A DNA stretch of 64,000 nt. It comes from Azoarcus sp. (lineage in GTDB: Bacteria; Pseudomonadota; Gammaproteobacteria; Burkholderiales; Rhodocyclaceae). Numbering within the stretch: the first letter of the stretch is position 1; every line of letters starts with the position of its first letter. The stretch spans positions 41,728-105,727 of the forward strand of contig DYFV01000008.1 in the NCBI GenBank assembly GCA_020725025.1, in the 5' to 3' direction. A model generated the notes under the pieces. The model was given only the letters and a program-made list of their open reading frames with translations. It made no database searches and was not told where the DNA came from. Of this stretch, positions 1 to 8,728 are shown piece after piece. A program made the translations under genes and the position numbers.

Positions 1-1902
1 CCGCCGCGCGGCCACGAGGCGAACGAAATCGGACGACTGGCCGCGGCGTTCAACCGGATGATCGACAGCCTGGCCGGCCTGCTGGACAAGGAACGCGCCA
101 TGAGCGAAAAGGTCGCCCGCAGCGAACAGCGCTTCCGCACCCTGGCGGAGAATTCTCCCGACATCATCCTCCGCTACGACAGCGACCTGCGTCCGATCTT
201 CGCCAACCCGGCCTATCTGCGCGAGATCGAGGCCGCACGCCGCGTCGAGGAGGACGACGCGTGGCTGCCGACGATGCCGCGCGAGCAGTTCCTCGCGCGC
301 CTGGGCATGGTGGTCGGCACAGGCGTTTCCGACCGCATGCAATGGGAATGGAGATCCGCTTCTGGCCAGGCCATCCACTACGAGATGTACGTGGTGGCGG
401 AGTACGACAGCGACCGCGGGATCATCGGCGCCCTGGTCATCGGCCGGAACATCAGCGAGCGCAAGGAGATCGAGCGGCAGCTGGTACACCAGGCGACCCA
501 CGACGTGCTCACCGGCCTTCCCAACCGCGCCCTGCTCAAGGACCGCCTGCAGCATGCCATCGCGCGGGCGCAACGGGACGAGGAGATCGTCGCCCTCGTC
601 TTCATCGACCTCGACCACTTCAAGGACATCAACGACAGCCTCGGCCACGACGCCGGCGACGAGCTCCTGAAAGCGGTGGCCGCGCGCCTGCTCGCCGAAT
701 CGCGGGATAGCGACACGGTGGCGCGCCTGGGCGGCGACGAGTTCGTGGTCGTGCTCGAAGGCTGCGCCGACCGCCTCTATCTCGAAGCCACGGTACAGCG
801 GCTCCACGACGCGGTCGGCCGAGCCTGCCAGGTGGGCGGACACCGCGTCTTCCCCGCTGCCAGCGTGGGGATCGCGGTGTTTCCCGAGGACGGAACCGAT
901 GTCGACGTGCTCATGCGCAGCGCCGACACCGCCATGTACGTCGCCAAGGGCGAAGGCCGCAACCACTACCGCTTCTTCTCCGCCGAGATGAACGAGGCAC
1001 TGCGCGAGTGGATGAAGCTGTCCACCGACCTGCACTGCGCGATCGAGAACGGCGAGTTCGCCCTTCATTTCCAGCCGAAGGTGCGGGCGACCGACCACGA
1101 GCCCGTCGGCATGGAGGCGCTCGTTCGCTGGAATCACCCCGAGCTGGGCCTCATCCCTCCGGTGCGCTTCATCCCGGTGGCGGAGAAGTGCGGACTCATC
1201 GGTCCCATCGGCGAGTGGGTGCTCGGCGAAGCCTGCCGCCAGACGCGGGCCTGGCTCGACCAGGGCCTGGACCCCGGACGGGTGGCCGTCAACCTCTCGG
1301 CGGCCCAGTGCGAAGGCCCCCTGCTGCCGCTGCAGATACGGCGCGCGCTCGACGCCCACGGCCTGTCGGGGGCCCATCTTGAGGTGGAGATCACCGAGAG
1401 CATCGCCATGGCCGATGCGGAGGAATCCATCCGCGCCTTCTGGGCCCTTCGCGACATGGGCGTCCAGATCGCGGTGGACGACTTCGGTACCGGCTATTCC
1501 TCCCTCAGCTACCTCAAGCGTCTGCCGGTGGACGTGCTGAAGATCGACCGCTCTTTCGTTCAGGACATCGAGAGCGACGCCAACGACAGGGAGATCATCC
1601 GCGCCATCACCGCCATGGCGCACAGCCTGGGGCTGCGCGTGGTGGCGGAAGGCGTCGAGACGCTGCCCCAGCTGGAGTTCCTCCACGGCGTGGGCTGCGA
1701 CCAGCTCCAGGGCTATTTCTTCAGCCGGCCGATTCCGGCCGACGCCATGACGGCGGCGCTGCGCGGCAGAGGTCGGACGGCCGCCGCGGCGCTCCCTCCG
1801 ATGCGACAGCATCCGGCAATGGCAGGCAGAGAATCGACCAGGGGCCCCCGCATCCGGGAAGAGCGGGTCGGCTCGCCCCAAGACGGGAGCGGCACACCGT
1901 GA
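1..1902 (+). CDS. HAMP-PAS-GGDEF-EAL cyclic-di-GMP signalling protein (5' truncated by window edge)
   Basis: The reading frame is open from base 1, so the true start lies upstream. The first residues (EIGRLAAAFNRM) look like the end of a HAMP linker, which implies an upstream membrane/periplasmic sensor. A PAS domain follows (about bases 120-480), then a GGDEF domain with an intact GGDEF motif (about 722-745). The EAL domain has MEALVRWNHP near 1111 and DDFGTGYSSL near 1480, so both synthesis and hydrolysis of c-di-GMP look possible. The C-terminal ~45 residues beyond EAL are low complexity. The stop overlaps the next start as GTGA, which indicates translational coupling to the outer-membrane and PstS-like genes. 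Ligand and net activity are unknown. Confidence 0.93.
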   Translation, partial: PPRGHEANEIGRLAAAFNRMIDSLAGLLDKERAMSEKVARSEQRFRTLAENSPDIILRYDSDLRPIFANPAYLREIEAARRVEEDDAWLPTMPREQFLARLGMVVGTGVSDRMQWEWRSASGQAIHYEMYVVAEYDSDRGIIGALVIGRNISERKEIERQLVHQATHDVLTGLPNRALLKDRLQHAIARAQRDEEIVALVFIDLDHFKDINDSLGHDAGDELLKAVAARLLAESRDSDTVARLGGDEFVVVLEGCADRLYLEATVQRLHDAVGRACQVGGHRVFPAASVGIAVFPEDGTDVDVLMRSADTAMYVAKGEGRNHYRFFSAEMNEALREWMKLSTDLHCAIENGEFALHFQPKVRATDHEPVGMEALVRWNHPELGLIPPVRFIPVAEKCGLIGPIGEWVLGEACRQTRAWLDQGLDPGRVAVNLSAAQCEGPLLPLQIRRALDAHGLSGAHLEVEITESIAMADAEESIRAFWALRDMGVQIAVDDFGTGYSSLSYLKRLPVDVLKIDRSFVQDIESDANDREIIRAITAMAHSLGLRVVAEGVETLPQLEFLHGVGCDQLQGYFFSRPIPADAMTAALRGRGRTAAAALPPMRQHPAMAGRESTRGPRIREERVGSPQDGSGTP

Positions 1903-3146
1903 GCCGGCGACGCCGCGCGCAACGCCTGCTGCGGCAGCTCGCCTTCGCCGGCCTCGGCTGGGCGAGCGCGGCAGCGGCACAGGACGGCGGCGGTCCATCC
2001 TTCTCCCTGTCCGGATTCGGCACCCTGGGCGCCACCTGGCACGCCCGGGAGGGCGTGGAGTTCCGCCGTGATGCCACGCAACCGTCGGGCACGCGCGGCA
2101 ACGAAGTCTCGCTCGAGCCGGACTCGATCCTCGGCGTGCAGGCGACGGCCGTGTTCACCCCCGCGCTCGAGGCCACCGTGCAGCTCATGAGCCGCAACAC
2201 CGTGGACGCGGGCTACCGGCCCCAGGTCGCCTGGGTCTACCTCAAGTTCAAGCCCTCGGAGAACAGCGCCGTCAGGTTCGGACGACTGGGGATCGAGCTC
2301 TACATGCAGGGCGACGCCGCCGACATCGGCTACGCCAACCCGACGATGCGCCAGACGCTGGTGATCGCGCCCGCGCGCTACGACGGCATCGACGCGGAAA
2401 CGACGCTGCCGCTCGGGCCCGGCCTCCTGCGCGTGAAGGGCATGGTCGGCCTCACCGCCGGCAGGGCGGAATTCGGCGGCGACGTTTTCGACACGAGCGG
2501 CGCCTTCCTGCGTTTCGGCCTGGTCGACTACATGGTCGGCGATCTGACCCTGCGCGCCGGGGGCGGCCGCCTCGAGCAAGAGCACGAAGTGTCGAGCCCG
2601 GGCTACGCTGCGCTCGTCGCCGGACTCGCCGTTACCCCCAATGCGCGGGAGCTCATCGACGCCATTTCGCTCGAGGGCCGCCGCTTCGATTACTACACCG
2701 TGGCCGCCGCCTACGACTCCGGGCGCTGGTTCTGGCTGGCGAGCCTCGGCGCGGCCTCTTCCCCCGGACTGCCGACCATCCACGGCTTCAGCGCCCACGC
2801 CGGGCGCCGCTTCGGCCGATTTGCGCCCTACGTCTCCTGGTACGGTCAGCACACGAAAGGCGATTTCGTCCGGACCGGCATCCCCGCGGGCCTTTCGCCC
2901 GCGACCGACGCCTTGAATGCGGCAGCCGACATCGCCCAGTCGAGCAGCCGATACAATCATCACGGCCTCGCCCTCGGCATGCGTTACGAGCTCTCCAGCC
3001 AGTCCGCGCTGAAGCTGCAGGTGGACCGCATCCGCTACCGCAACTCGGACAACATCATCGACCCCGAGGCCGCGGCCGAGCCCAGCTGGGCAAGGCGAAC
3101 CCGGAGCCTGACCGTCTGGTCGGCCGCACTGGAGTTCGTGTTCTGA
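1899..3146 (+). CDS. Putative outer-membrane beta-barrel (porin-like) protein
   Basis: 415 residues. The GTG start overlaps the upstream stop. An N-terminal basic/hydrophobic signal peptide ending near SAAAAQDG is visible. The rest has alternating polar/aromatic strand-like segments and ends in a C-terminal phenylalanine (LEFVF), the usual signature of a protein inserted by the Bam machinery. I see no named porin motif. It sits between a GGDEF/EAL sensor and a PstS-like secreted protein, and both junctions overlap. I infer that it helps the pair sense or take up something in the periplasm, but no substrate can be read from the sequence. Confidence 0.8.
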   Translation: MSRRRRAQRLLRQLAFAGLGWASAAAAQDGGGPSFSLSGFGTLGATWHAREGVEFRRDATQPSGTRGNEVSLEPDSILGVQATAVFTPALEATVQLMSRNTVDAGYRPQVAWVYLKFKPSENSAVRFGRLGIELYMQGDAADIGYANPTMRQTLVIAPARYDGIDAETTLPLGPGLLRVKGMVGLTAGRAEFGGDVFDTSGAFLRFGLVDYMVGDLTLRAGGGRLEQEHEVSSPGYAALVAGLAVTPNARELIDAISLEGRRFDYYTVAAAYDSGRWFWLASLGAASSPGLPTIHGFSAHAGRRFGRFAPYVSWYGQHTKGDFVRTGIPAGLSPATDALNAAADIAQSSSRYNHHGLALGMRYELSSQSALKLQVDRIRYRNSDNIIDPEAAAEPSWARRTRSLTVWSAALEFVF

Positions 3147-3583
3147 TGAGCCGCCTTTCCAAAGCACGCCGCACGCTCGCATCGGCCTTGCTGCTCGTGC
3201 AGCTCCTTCCCGCCCACGCGGAGATGGTGGTGGTCATGAGCGCAAACAGCCCGGTGAGCACGCTGAGCAGGAACGACGTGGTCAACATCTATATGGGCCG
3301 CTATCGCCAGCTGCCCGACGGCTCACCCGCGATCCCGCTCGACGCGCCGCCCGATTCCGAGGAGCATCGCGCCTTCTACCGCGCGCTCGTGGACCGCAGC
3401 CCGGAGGAGATCAAGGCCTACTGGGCGCGCCTTGTATTCGCCGGCCGCACCCGGCCGCCCGTGCCGACGAGCGGGATCGCGGCCATGCGCTCGGAGGTCG
3501 CGCACCACCCGAACATGCTCGGCTACATGGAGCGCAAGGACGTCGGCCCGCAGCTGAGGATCGTCTTCGCGCTGAAGGAGTAG
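3146..3583 (+). CDS. Small PstS-like periplasmic substrate-binding protein
   Basis: 145 residues with a clear signal peptide (LASALLLVQLLPAHA). The mature part (VVVMSANSPVSTLSRNDVVNIYMG, shown here by its ends VVVMSANSP and DVVNIYMG) resembles the short COG0226 phosphate-binding-like proteins, about half the size of a full PstS. Its ATG overlaps the previous stop as TGATG, so it is the third gene of a coupled operon. No ABC permease or ATPase lies nearby. A sensory role, feeding the HAMP/GGDEF/EAL protein, is therefore more likely than transport; this is inference. Confidence 0.8.
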   Translation: MSRLSKARRTLASALLLVQLLPAHAEMVVVMSANSPVSTLSRNDVVNIYMGRYRQLPDGSPAIPLDAPPDSEEHRAFYRALVDRSPEEIKAYWARLVFAGRTRPPVPTSGIAAMRSEVAHHPNMLGYMERKDVGPQLRIVFALKE

Positions 3584-3612
3584 GGCTGCGGGCGGACGGC
3601 CCGCCCGCAGCC
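3584..3612. terminator. Perfect 12-bp hairpin between convergent genes
   Basis: GGCTGCGGGCGG pairs perfectly with CCGCCCGCAGCC around a 5-nt loop. It starts immediately after the PstS-like gene stop and ends 8 bp before the convergent fdhC-like gene. There is no T-run, so it may act as a bidirectional transcription barrier or RNA 3'-end stabiliser rather than a classical intrinsic terminator. Confidence 0.6.
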
Positions 3613-3620
3613 GACGGGGC

Positions 3621-4622
3621 TCAGCCGTTGCCCGGCTTGCCCGTCTTGACGTCGTTGTACCAGAACTCGTGGTGCTCCTTGGCCCACGACTCGTCCACGA
3701 CACCCGTCTTCATGGACTGGTAGGCGCCCTCGACGCCGATGGTGCCCATGTAGATGTGCCCCAGCGACAGCGCGATGAAGAGGATGGAAGCGGTGGCATG
3801 GATGACGTTCGCCCACTGCATGGTGGCGCGCGTCTGGCCGAAGTTGGGGAAATCCATCACCAGCCCGGAGGCGGCCACGACCAGTCCGAGGAAGGTCACG
3901 CCGATCCAGAACCAGCTCTTCTCCCCGAAGTTGAAGCGCCCCGACGGCACGTGCTCCCCGGTCGCCAGCCCGCCCGCCTTGCGGATCCACAGCGCGTCGC
4001 AGGCTTGCCAGATGTTGTCGCGGGCAAAGGCGACGATCATCAGCAGGGTGAACACGATGAAGACCGGGCCCAGGTAGTTGTGGACGTTCTTCCCGGCGAG
4101 CAGCAGCACCGCCAGGAAGTCGTTGCCGAACACCGGTGCGAGCACGTGCCTGCCGAACAGGATGGCGAGGCCGGTGACCGCCAGGACCACGAAGGTGATG
4201 GCGGTGCCCCAGTGCACGAAGCGCTCGAAGGCCGAGAAGCGCTGCATGCTGCGCCCGGTGGGCGTGCCGTGCACCTTGAGCGCTCCCTTCACGAGGAAGA
4301 AGAGCGCGATGGCGGTGGGCACCACCAGCAGCAGGATCCCGCCGTAGAAGGTGATCGGCCCGTTGCGCACCGTCCGCCAGGTGTTGCCCTGGCTCTGGAT
4401 CAGCACTTCGGTCTCGGGACCGCGCACGGTGGTGAAGGCCGGCTCGCCCGAGCGCACTTCCCGCCAGACGGGCGCGTTGTTGAGCGGCTGGGTCTGCTGG
4501 CGCTGGACCTGTTCTTCGGCAGCCGACTGGGCAAGCGCCGGTGCGCCAGCGAACGCGAGCAGCCACGCCGCGAGCAGGAGGAGAAGCGCCCCTCCTGCCC
4601 GACGCCTGAGTAGCATCGTCAT
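3621..4622 (-). CDS. fdhC: Formate dehydrogenase gamma subunit (membrane cytochrome b)
   Basis: 333 residues from an ATG preceded by GAGGAG. A cleavable-looking signal sequence (LLLLLAAWLLAFAGAPALAQ) and a periplasmic segment precede about four membrane helices. Candidate heme-ligand histidines lie in or near them (FVHWGTAITF, KNVHNYLG, NVIHATASI, LSLGHIYMG). It is longer than the ~217-residue E. coli FdnI, as is common for the form with an N-terminal extension. It is the last gene of the fdh operon, 10 bp after the small lipoprotein, and should pass electrons from FdhAB to quinone. A longer ORF exists upstream, but it would overlap the lipoprotein gene and lacks this ribosome-binding site. 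Confidence 0.93.
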   Translation of the reverse strand: MTMLLRRRAGGALLLLLAAWLLAFAGAPALAQSAAEEQVQRQQTQPLNNAPVWREVRSGEPAFTTVRGPETEVLIQSQGNTWRTVRNGPITFYGGILLLVVPTAIALFFLVKGALKVHGTPTGRSMQRFSAFERFVHWGTAITFVVLAVTGLAILFGRHVLAPVFGNDFLAVLLLAGKNVHNYLGPVFIVFTLLMIVAFARDNIWQACDALWIRKAGGLATGEHVPSGRFNFGEKSWFWIGVTFLGLVVAASGLVMDFPNFGQTRATMQWANVIHATASILFIALSLGHIYMGTIGVEGAYQSMKTGVVDESWAKEHHEFWYNDVKTGKPGNG

Positions 4623-4632
4623 GGCGTTCTCC

Positions 4633-4857
4633 TCATTCCACGCGAACGTATTCGTTCTGCCCGCGCGTGCGCTCACGCACAGCCCTCTCCCAGGCGGCCT
4701 TGTCGCCGTTGAAGGCGGGACCGTCCCACGGCGGGTTGTCCGCCTTGCCCTGGTAGGTGCCTTGCTCGTAGCGCGCCACCTGCGGCTGCTCGCCGCAGCC
4801 GGCCAGCACGAGGCCGAGGGCCGCCGACAGGCCGATCACGAAGGTCTTGGTGCTCAT
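4633..4857 (-). CDS. Small predicted lipoprotein in the fdh operon
   Basis: 74 residues with a lipoprotein signal (FVIGLSAALGLVLAGC, lipobox LAGC with Cys21). The short mature part ends in GDKAAWERAVRERTRGQNEY. Its ATG overlaps the fdhB stop as ATGA, and it lies 10 bp before fdhC, so it is translated with the enzyme subunits. I recall similar GDKxxWE...GQNEY small lipoproteins in betaproteobacterial respiratory loci but cannot name a family. An assembly or docking role beside the formate dehydrogenase on the periplasmic side is inference. Confidence 0.82.
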   Translation of the reverse strand: MSTKTFVIGLSAALGLVLAGCGEQPQVARYEQGTYQGKADNPPWDGPAFNGDKAAWERAVRERTRGQNEYVRVE

Positions 4858-5516
4858 TTCTTCTCCTCCCCTGCAACCGGGGTCACGCCGCCCGGGGCGG
4901 CCTTGCCGGCGCTCGCGCCACCACCGGTATCCGGACCGTAGGCCGTGAGCCAGCCCCAGGCCTCGGTGCCCTTGCCCCGCCGCAGTACGCGGTCGCGGAA
5001 GATGTTGGAAAGCTCGGCCGCATCGCCGGCGAGCAGCGCCTTGGTCGAGCACATCTCGGCGCATAGCGGCAGCTTGCCTTCGGCGAGCCGGTTGCGGCCG
5101 TACTTCTCGAACTCGGCCTGGGAGCCGTGCTCCTCCGGTCCGCCGGCGCAGAAGGTGCACTTGTCCATCTTGCCGCGCGCGCCGAAGGCCGCCTGCCCCG
5201 CGGGGAACTGCGGCGCGCCGAAGGGACAGGCATAGAAGCAGTAGCCGCAGCCGATGCAGCCGTCCTTGTCGTGGAGCACCACGCCTTCCTCGGTGCGGTA
5301 GAAGACGTTGGTGGGACACACCGCCATGCAGGGCGCGTCGGAGCAGTGCATGCAGGCGACCGAGATCGAGCGCTCGCCGGGCACCCCGTCGTTGAGGGTG
5401 ACCACGCGGCGGCGGTTCACCCCCCACGGCACCTCGTTCTCGTTCTTGCAGGCGGTGACGCAGCCGTTGCACTCGATGCAGCGCTCGGCGTCACACAGGA
5501 ATTTCATGCGTGCCAT
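4854..5516 (-). CDS. fdhB: Formate dehydrogenase beta subunit, four-cluster ferredoxin
   Basis: 220 residues of the FdnH/FdhB family. Four groups of cysteines suit [4Fe-4S] clusters: CIECNGCVTAC, CMHCSDAPCMAVCP, CIGCGYCFYACP and CTFC with later cysteines. Unlike E. coli FdnH it has no C-terminal membrane helix; the end is a Gly/Ala-rich tail (VAGEEKK). It relays electrons from FdhA to the cytochrome b subunit. It starts 20 bp downstream of fdhA with a GGAGAGGAGAGAAG ribosome-binding site and overlaps the lipoprotein start. Confidence 0.96.
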   Translation of the reverse strand: MARMKFLCDAERCIECNGCVTACKNENEVPWGVNRRRVVTLNDGVPGERSISVACMHCSDAPCMAVCPTNVFYRTEEGVVLHDKDGCIGCGYCFYACPFGAPQFPAGQAAFGARGKMDKCTFCAGGPEEHGSQAEFEKYGRNRLAEGKLPLCAEMCSTKALLAGDAAELSNIFRDRVLRRGKGTEAWGWLTAYGPDTGGGASAGKAAPGGVTPVAGEEKK

Positions 5517-5535
5517 CTTCTCTCTCCTCTCCCCT

Positions 5536-8442
5536 TCACGCCTTCATCACGCGGCACAAGGTGGTCTTGGATTCCTGCATCATGGTCACCGAGTCGTAAC
5601 CGTAGGTGGTGGCGGTGTTCACCGCCTCGCCGCGCACGATGGGCGCCGCGCCCTCGGGGTAGAACTCCAGCATGTCGCGCCCCTGCCACCAACCGGAGAA
5701 GTGGAAGGGCAGGAACACCGTGCCCGGCGCCACCCGCTGGGTGACCTGGGCGCGCACCTTGAGCCTGGCCTTGGTGGGAGACTCGACCCACATGTACTCG
5801 CCGTTGCGGATGCCCTGGTCGTTGGCGTCCTTGGGGTTGATCTCGGCGAACATCTCCTGCTGCAGCTCGGCGAGCCACGGGTTGGAGCGGGTCTCCTCGC
5901 CCCCGCCCTCGTACTCCACCAGGCGCCCGGAGGTCATGATCAGCGGATACTCCTTCGAGATGTCCTTGACCTTCTCCTGCAGCGACTTGTACAGCGTGGG
6001 CAGGCGCCAGAACTTCATCTTGTCGTCGTGGGTGGGGTATTTCTCCACGAGATCCGGGCGCGGCGAGTAGATCGGCTCGCGGTGCAGCGGGATCGGGTCG
6101 GGGAAGTTCCACACCAGCGCCCGCGCCTTGGCGTTGCCGAAGGGATGGCAGCCGTGGTTCTTCATGACGACGCGCTGGATGCCGCCGGAGAGGTCGGTCT
6201 TCCAGTTCTTGCCCTCGGCGGCCTCTTTCTCGGCGTCGGTGAGCTCGTCCCACCAGCCCAGCTTCTTCAGCAGCACGTGGTCGAACTCGGGATAGCCCAT
6301 CTGCAGGTCGGCGCCCTTGGAGGCCGAGCCCTCCTCGGCGAGCAGCGACACGCCCTCGCGCTCCACGCCGAAGTTGGCGCGGAAGTTTCCGCCGCCGTCC
6401 ATGACGTGCTTGGAGGTGTCGTACAGGTTGGGCGTGCCAGGGTGCTTGAGCTCGGCGGTGCCGAAGCACGGCCACGGCAGGCCGAAGTACTCGCCGTCGC
6501 AGGGACCGCCCACGGCCTTCAGCGTCTTGACGTCGAAGGTGGCCATGTGCTTCATGTGCAGCTTCAGCCGCTCGGGCGACTGGCCGGTGTAGCCGATGGT
6601 CCACGTGCCCCGGTTGATCTCGCGCAGGATGTCCTCGGGCACCGGCTCGTCCCAGCCCTGCTTGTCCTTCACCACCTGGTAGTTCTTCACCAGCTCGTCC
6701 CCGAAGCCGAACTTCCTGGCGAAGGCGAGCATGATGGTGTGGTCGGGCTTGGACTCGAACAGCGGCTCGATCACCTTCTCGCGCCACTGGAGGGAGCGGT
6801 TCGAGGCGGTGGCGGAGCCGGAGGTCTCGAACTGGGTGCAGGCGGGCAGGAGATACACGCCGTCCTTCCTCACCATCGCCGCCATGGAGGCGGTGGCCGA
6901 GGGATAGGGGTCGATCACCACCAGGGTGTCGAGCTTCTTCATCGCCTCGACCATCTCGGCGCCGCGGGTCTGGCTGTTGGGCGCATGGCCCCAGTAGACC
7001 ACCGCGCGCAGGTTGCCCGGCTGGTCGATGAGCTCGGGGTTCTCCAGCACCCCGTCGATCCAGCGCGACACGGTGATGCCGGACTTGGTCATGAGCTCGG
7101 GCGTGGCGAAGCGCGCCTTGGCCCACTCGTAGTCGACGCCCCACACCTTGCACCAGTGCTTCCAGGAGCCTTCCGCGAGGCCGTAGTAGCCGGGCAGCGA
7201 GTCGGGGTTGGGGCCCACGTCGGTCGCGCCCTGCACGTTGTCGTGGCCGCGGAAGATGTTGGTGCCGCCGCCCGACACGCCCACGTTGCCGAGCACCAGC
7301 TGCAGGATGCACATGGCGCGCACGTTGGCGTTGCCGATGGTGTGCTGGGTCTGGCCCATGCACCAGACGACCGTCGAGGGCCGGTTCTTGGCCATGGTCT
7401 CGGCGACCTTGTAGACCTGCTCCTCGGGGATGCCGGTTACTTCCAGCACCCGGTCCGGGGTCCACTTCATGATCTCTTCGCGGGCCTTGTCCAGACCGTA
7501 GACCCGCTGGCGGATGTACTCCTTGTCCTCCCAGCCGTTCTGGAAGATGTGATACAGGATGCCCCAGATGAAGGGGATGTCGGTGCCCGAGCGGATGCGC
7601 ACGTAATAGTCGGCCTTGGCCGCGGTGCGGGTGAAGCGCGGATCGACCACCACCACCTTGCAGCCGTTCTCCTTGGCATGCAGCAGGTGCAGCATCGACA
7701 CCGGGTGCGCCTCGGCGGCGTTCGAGCCGATGTAGAGCGCCGCCTTGGCGTTCTGCATGTCGTTGTAGGAGTTGGTCATGGCGCCGTAGCCCCAGGTGTT
7801 CGCCACGCCCGCCACGGTGGTGGAGTGGCAGATGCGCGCCTGGTGGTCCATGTTGTTGGTGCCCCAGAAGGACACGAACTTGCGCATGAGGTAGGCCTGC
7901 TCGTTGGAGTGCTTGGACGAGCCGATCCAGTACACCGCGTCGGGGCCCGACTCCTGGCGGATCTTGAGCAGCCGGTCGCCCACCTCCTGGAGGGCCTGGT
8001 CCCAGGAGATCTTCTGGTACTTGCCGTCCACCAGCTTCATCGGATACTTGAGGCGGTGCTCGCCGTGGCCGTGCTCGCGGATCGACGCCCCCTTGGCGCA
8101 GTGCGCGCCGAGGTTGAGCGGCGAGTCGAACACCGGCTCCTGGCGGATCCACACGCCGTTCTTCACCACCGCGTCGATGGCACAGCCCACCGAGCAGTGG
8201 GTGCACACGGTGCGGCGCACTTCCTCGCCGCCGGCACCCTCGGCCGCGGCCGCGCCGCCCGCCGCGTCCGCGGTATCGATGAGGTTGTAGGGAAGCTGGG
8301 TGGCGAGCGCGCCCGCCCCCACGCCCAGGCCGGAGCGCTTGAGGAAGGTGCGCCGGTCCATGGTCTGGCCCAGATGGCGCGCGGCGGAACTCCTCAGACT
8401 GCGGGCGCCGCCGGCCGCCGCCGAACTCTTCTTGATCAGCAT
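5536..8442 (-). CDS. fdhA: Formate dehydrogenase catalytic alpha subunit (Cys type, Tat exported)
   Basis: 968 residues. A 27-residue lead is followed by a twin-arginine motif (DRRTFLKRSG, residues 29-38), so it folds in the cytoplasm and is exported. Cys80, Cys83, Cys87 and Cys115 bind the N-terminal [4Fe-4S] cluster. The active-site position used by selenocysteine in E. coli FdnG is Cys205 here (ARICHSTTVAG), with the conserved His206 beside it. Members of this family use a molybdenum or tungsten bis-pterin cofactor to oxidise formate to CO2. It is followed by fdhB, a lipoprotein and fdhC; the Tat-target protein and TorD-like chaperone precede it. Confidence 0.97.
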   Translation of the reverse strand: MLIKKSSAAAGGARSLRSSAARHLGQTMDRRTFLKRSGLGVGAGALATQLPYNLIDTADAAGGAAAAEGAGGEEVRRTVCTHCSVGCAIDAVVKNGVWIRQEPVFDSPLNLGAHCAKGASIREHGHGEHRLKYPMKLVDGKYQKISWDQALQEVGDRLLKIRQESGPDAVYWIGSSKHSNEQAYLMRKFVSFWGTNNMDHQARICHSTTVAGVANTWGYGAMTNSYNDMQNAKAALYIGSNAAEAHPVSMLHLLHAKENGCKVVVVDPRFTRTAAKADYYVRIRSGTDIPFIWGILYHIFQNGWEDKEYIRQRVYGLDKAREEIMKWTPDRVLEVTGIPEEQVYKVAETMAKNRPSTVVWCMGQTQHTIGNANVRAMCILQLVLGNVGVSGGGTNIFRGHDNVQGATDVGPNPDSLPGYYGLAEGSWKHWCKVWGVDYEWAKARFATPELMTKSGITVSRWIDGVLENPELIDQPGNLRAVVYWGHAPNSQTRGAEMVEAMKKLDTLVVIDPYPSATASMAAMVRKDGVYLLPACTQFETSGSATASNRSLQWREKVIEPLFESKPDHTIMLAFARKFGFGDELVKNYQVVKDKQGWDEPVPEDILREINRGTWTIGYTGQSPERLKLHMKHMATFDVKTLKAVGGPCDGEYFGLPWPCFGTAELKHPGTPNLYDTSKHVMDGGGNFRANFGVEREGVSLLAEEGSASKGADLQMGYPEFDHVLLKKLGWWDELTDAEKEAAEGKNWKTDLSGGIQRVVMKNHGCHPFGNAKARALVWNFPDPIPLHREPIYSPRPDLVEKYPTHDDKMKFWRLPTLYKSLQEKVKDISKEYPLIMTSGRLVEYEGGGEETRSNPWLAELQQEMFAEINPKDANDQGIRNGEYMWVESPTKARLKVRAQVTQRVAPGTVFLPFHFSGWWQGRDMLEFYPEGAAPIVRGEAVNTATTYGYDSVTMMQESKTTLCRVMKA

Positions 8443-8457
8443 CTTCTCGTCCCCCGC

Positions 8458-8661
8458 CTAGATCCGCGCCGAGCGGTAGTACTTGCGCGCGTGCTCGCTC
8501 AGGCCCTGGTCCCGAGCCGGTTCGCCCGCCGCCTGGGCCAGCGCCTCGGTCGGTGCGGCCTTGGCGGTCGTGGTGGCCACCGCGGCTGCCGCGCCGACGC
8601 CGCCGGCTCCCAACGTCACCAGGAAATGACGCCGCTTCAGATCGGCCTTGTTCTCGTCCAT
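8458..8661 (-). CDS. Formate dehydrogenase region Tat-target small protein
   Basis: 67 residues, with a twin-arginine-like N-terminus (LKRRHFLVTLGAGGVGAAAA) and a tail ending HARKYYRSARI. This matches the small 'formate dehydrogenase region TAT target' family (TIGR02811), which is found just upstream of fdhA. It lies 15 bp before fdhA. Its role is not established; I infer that it assists export or maturation of the enzyme. Confidence 0.88.
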   Translation of the reverse strand: MDENKADLKRRHFLVTLGAGGVGAAAAVATTTAKAAPTEALAQAAGEPARDQGLSEHARKYYRSARI

Positions 8662-8728
8662 CCTCGCTCTCCCAGAAAACCGGCGGTTCGATCGTCCCGG
8701 CGCGCCTGCGCCGGGCCCGGCCGCCCTG

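Noticed and set aside
5536..8442. Possible selenocysteine in FdhA
   Set aside because: The active-site codon encodes Cys205, so no recoding or SECIS element is needed.
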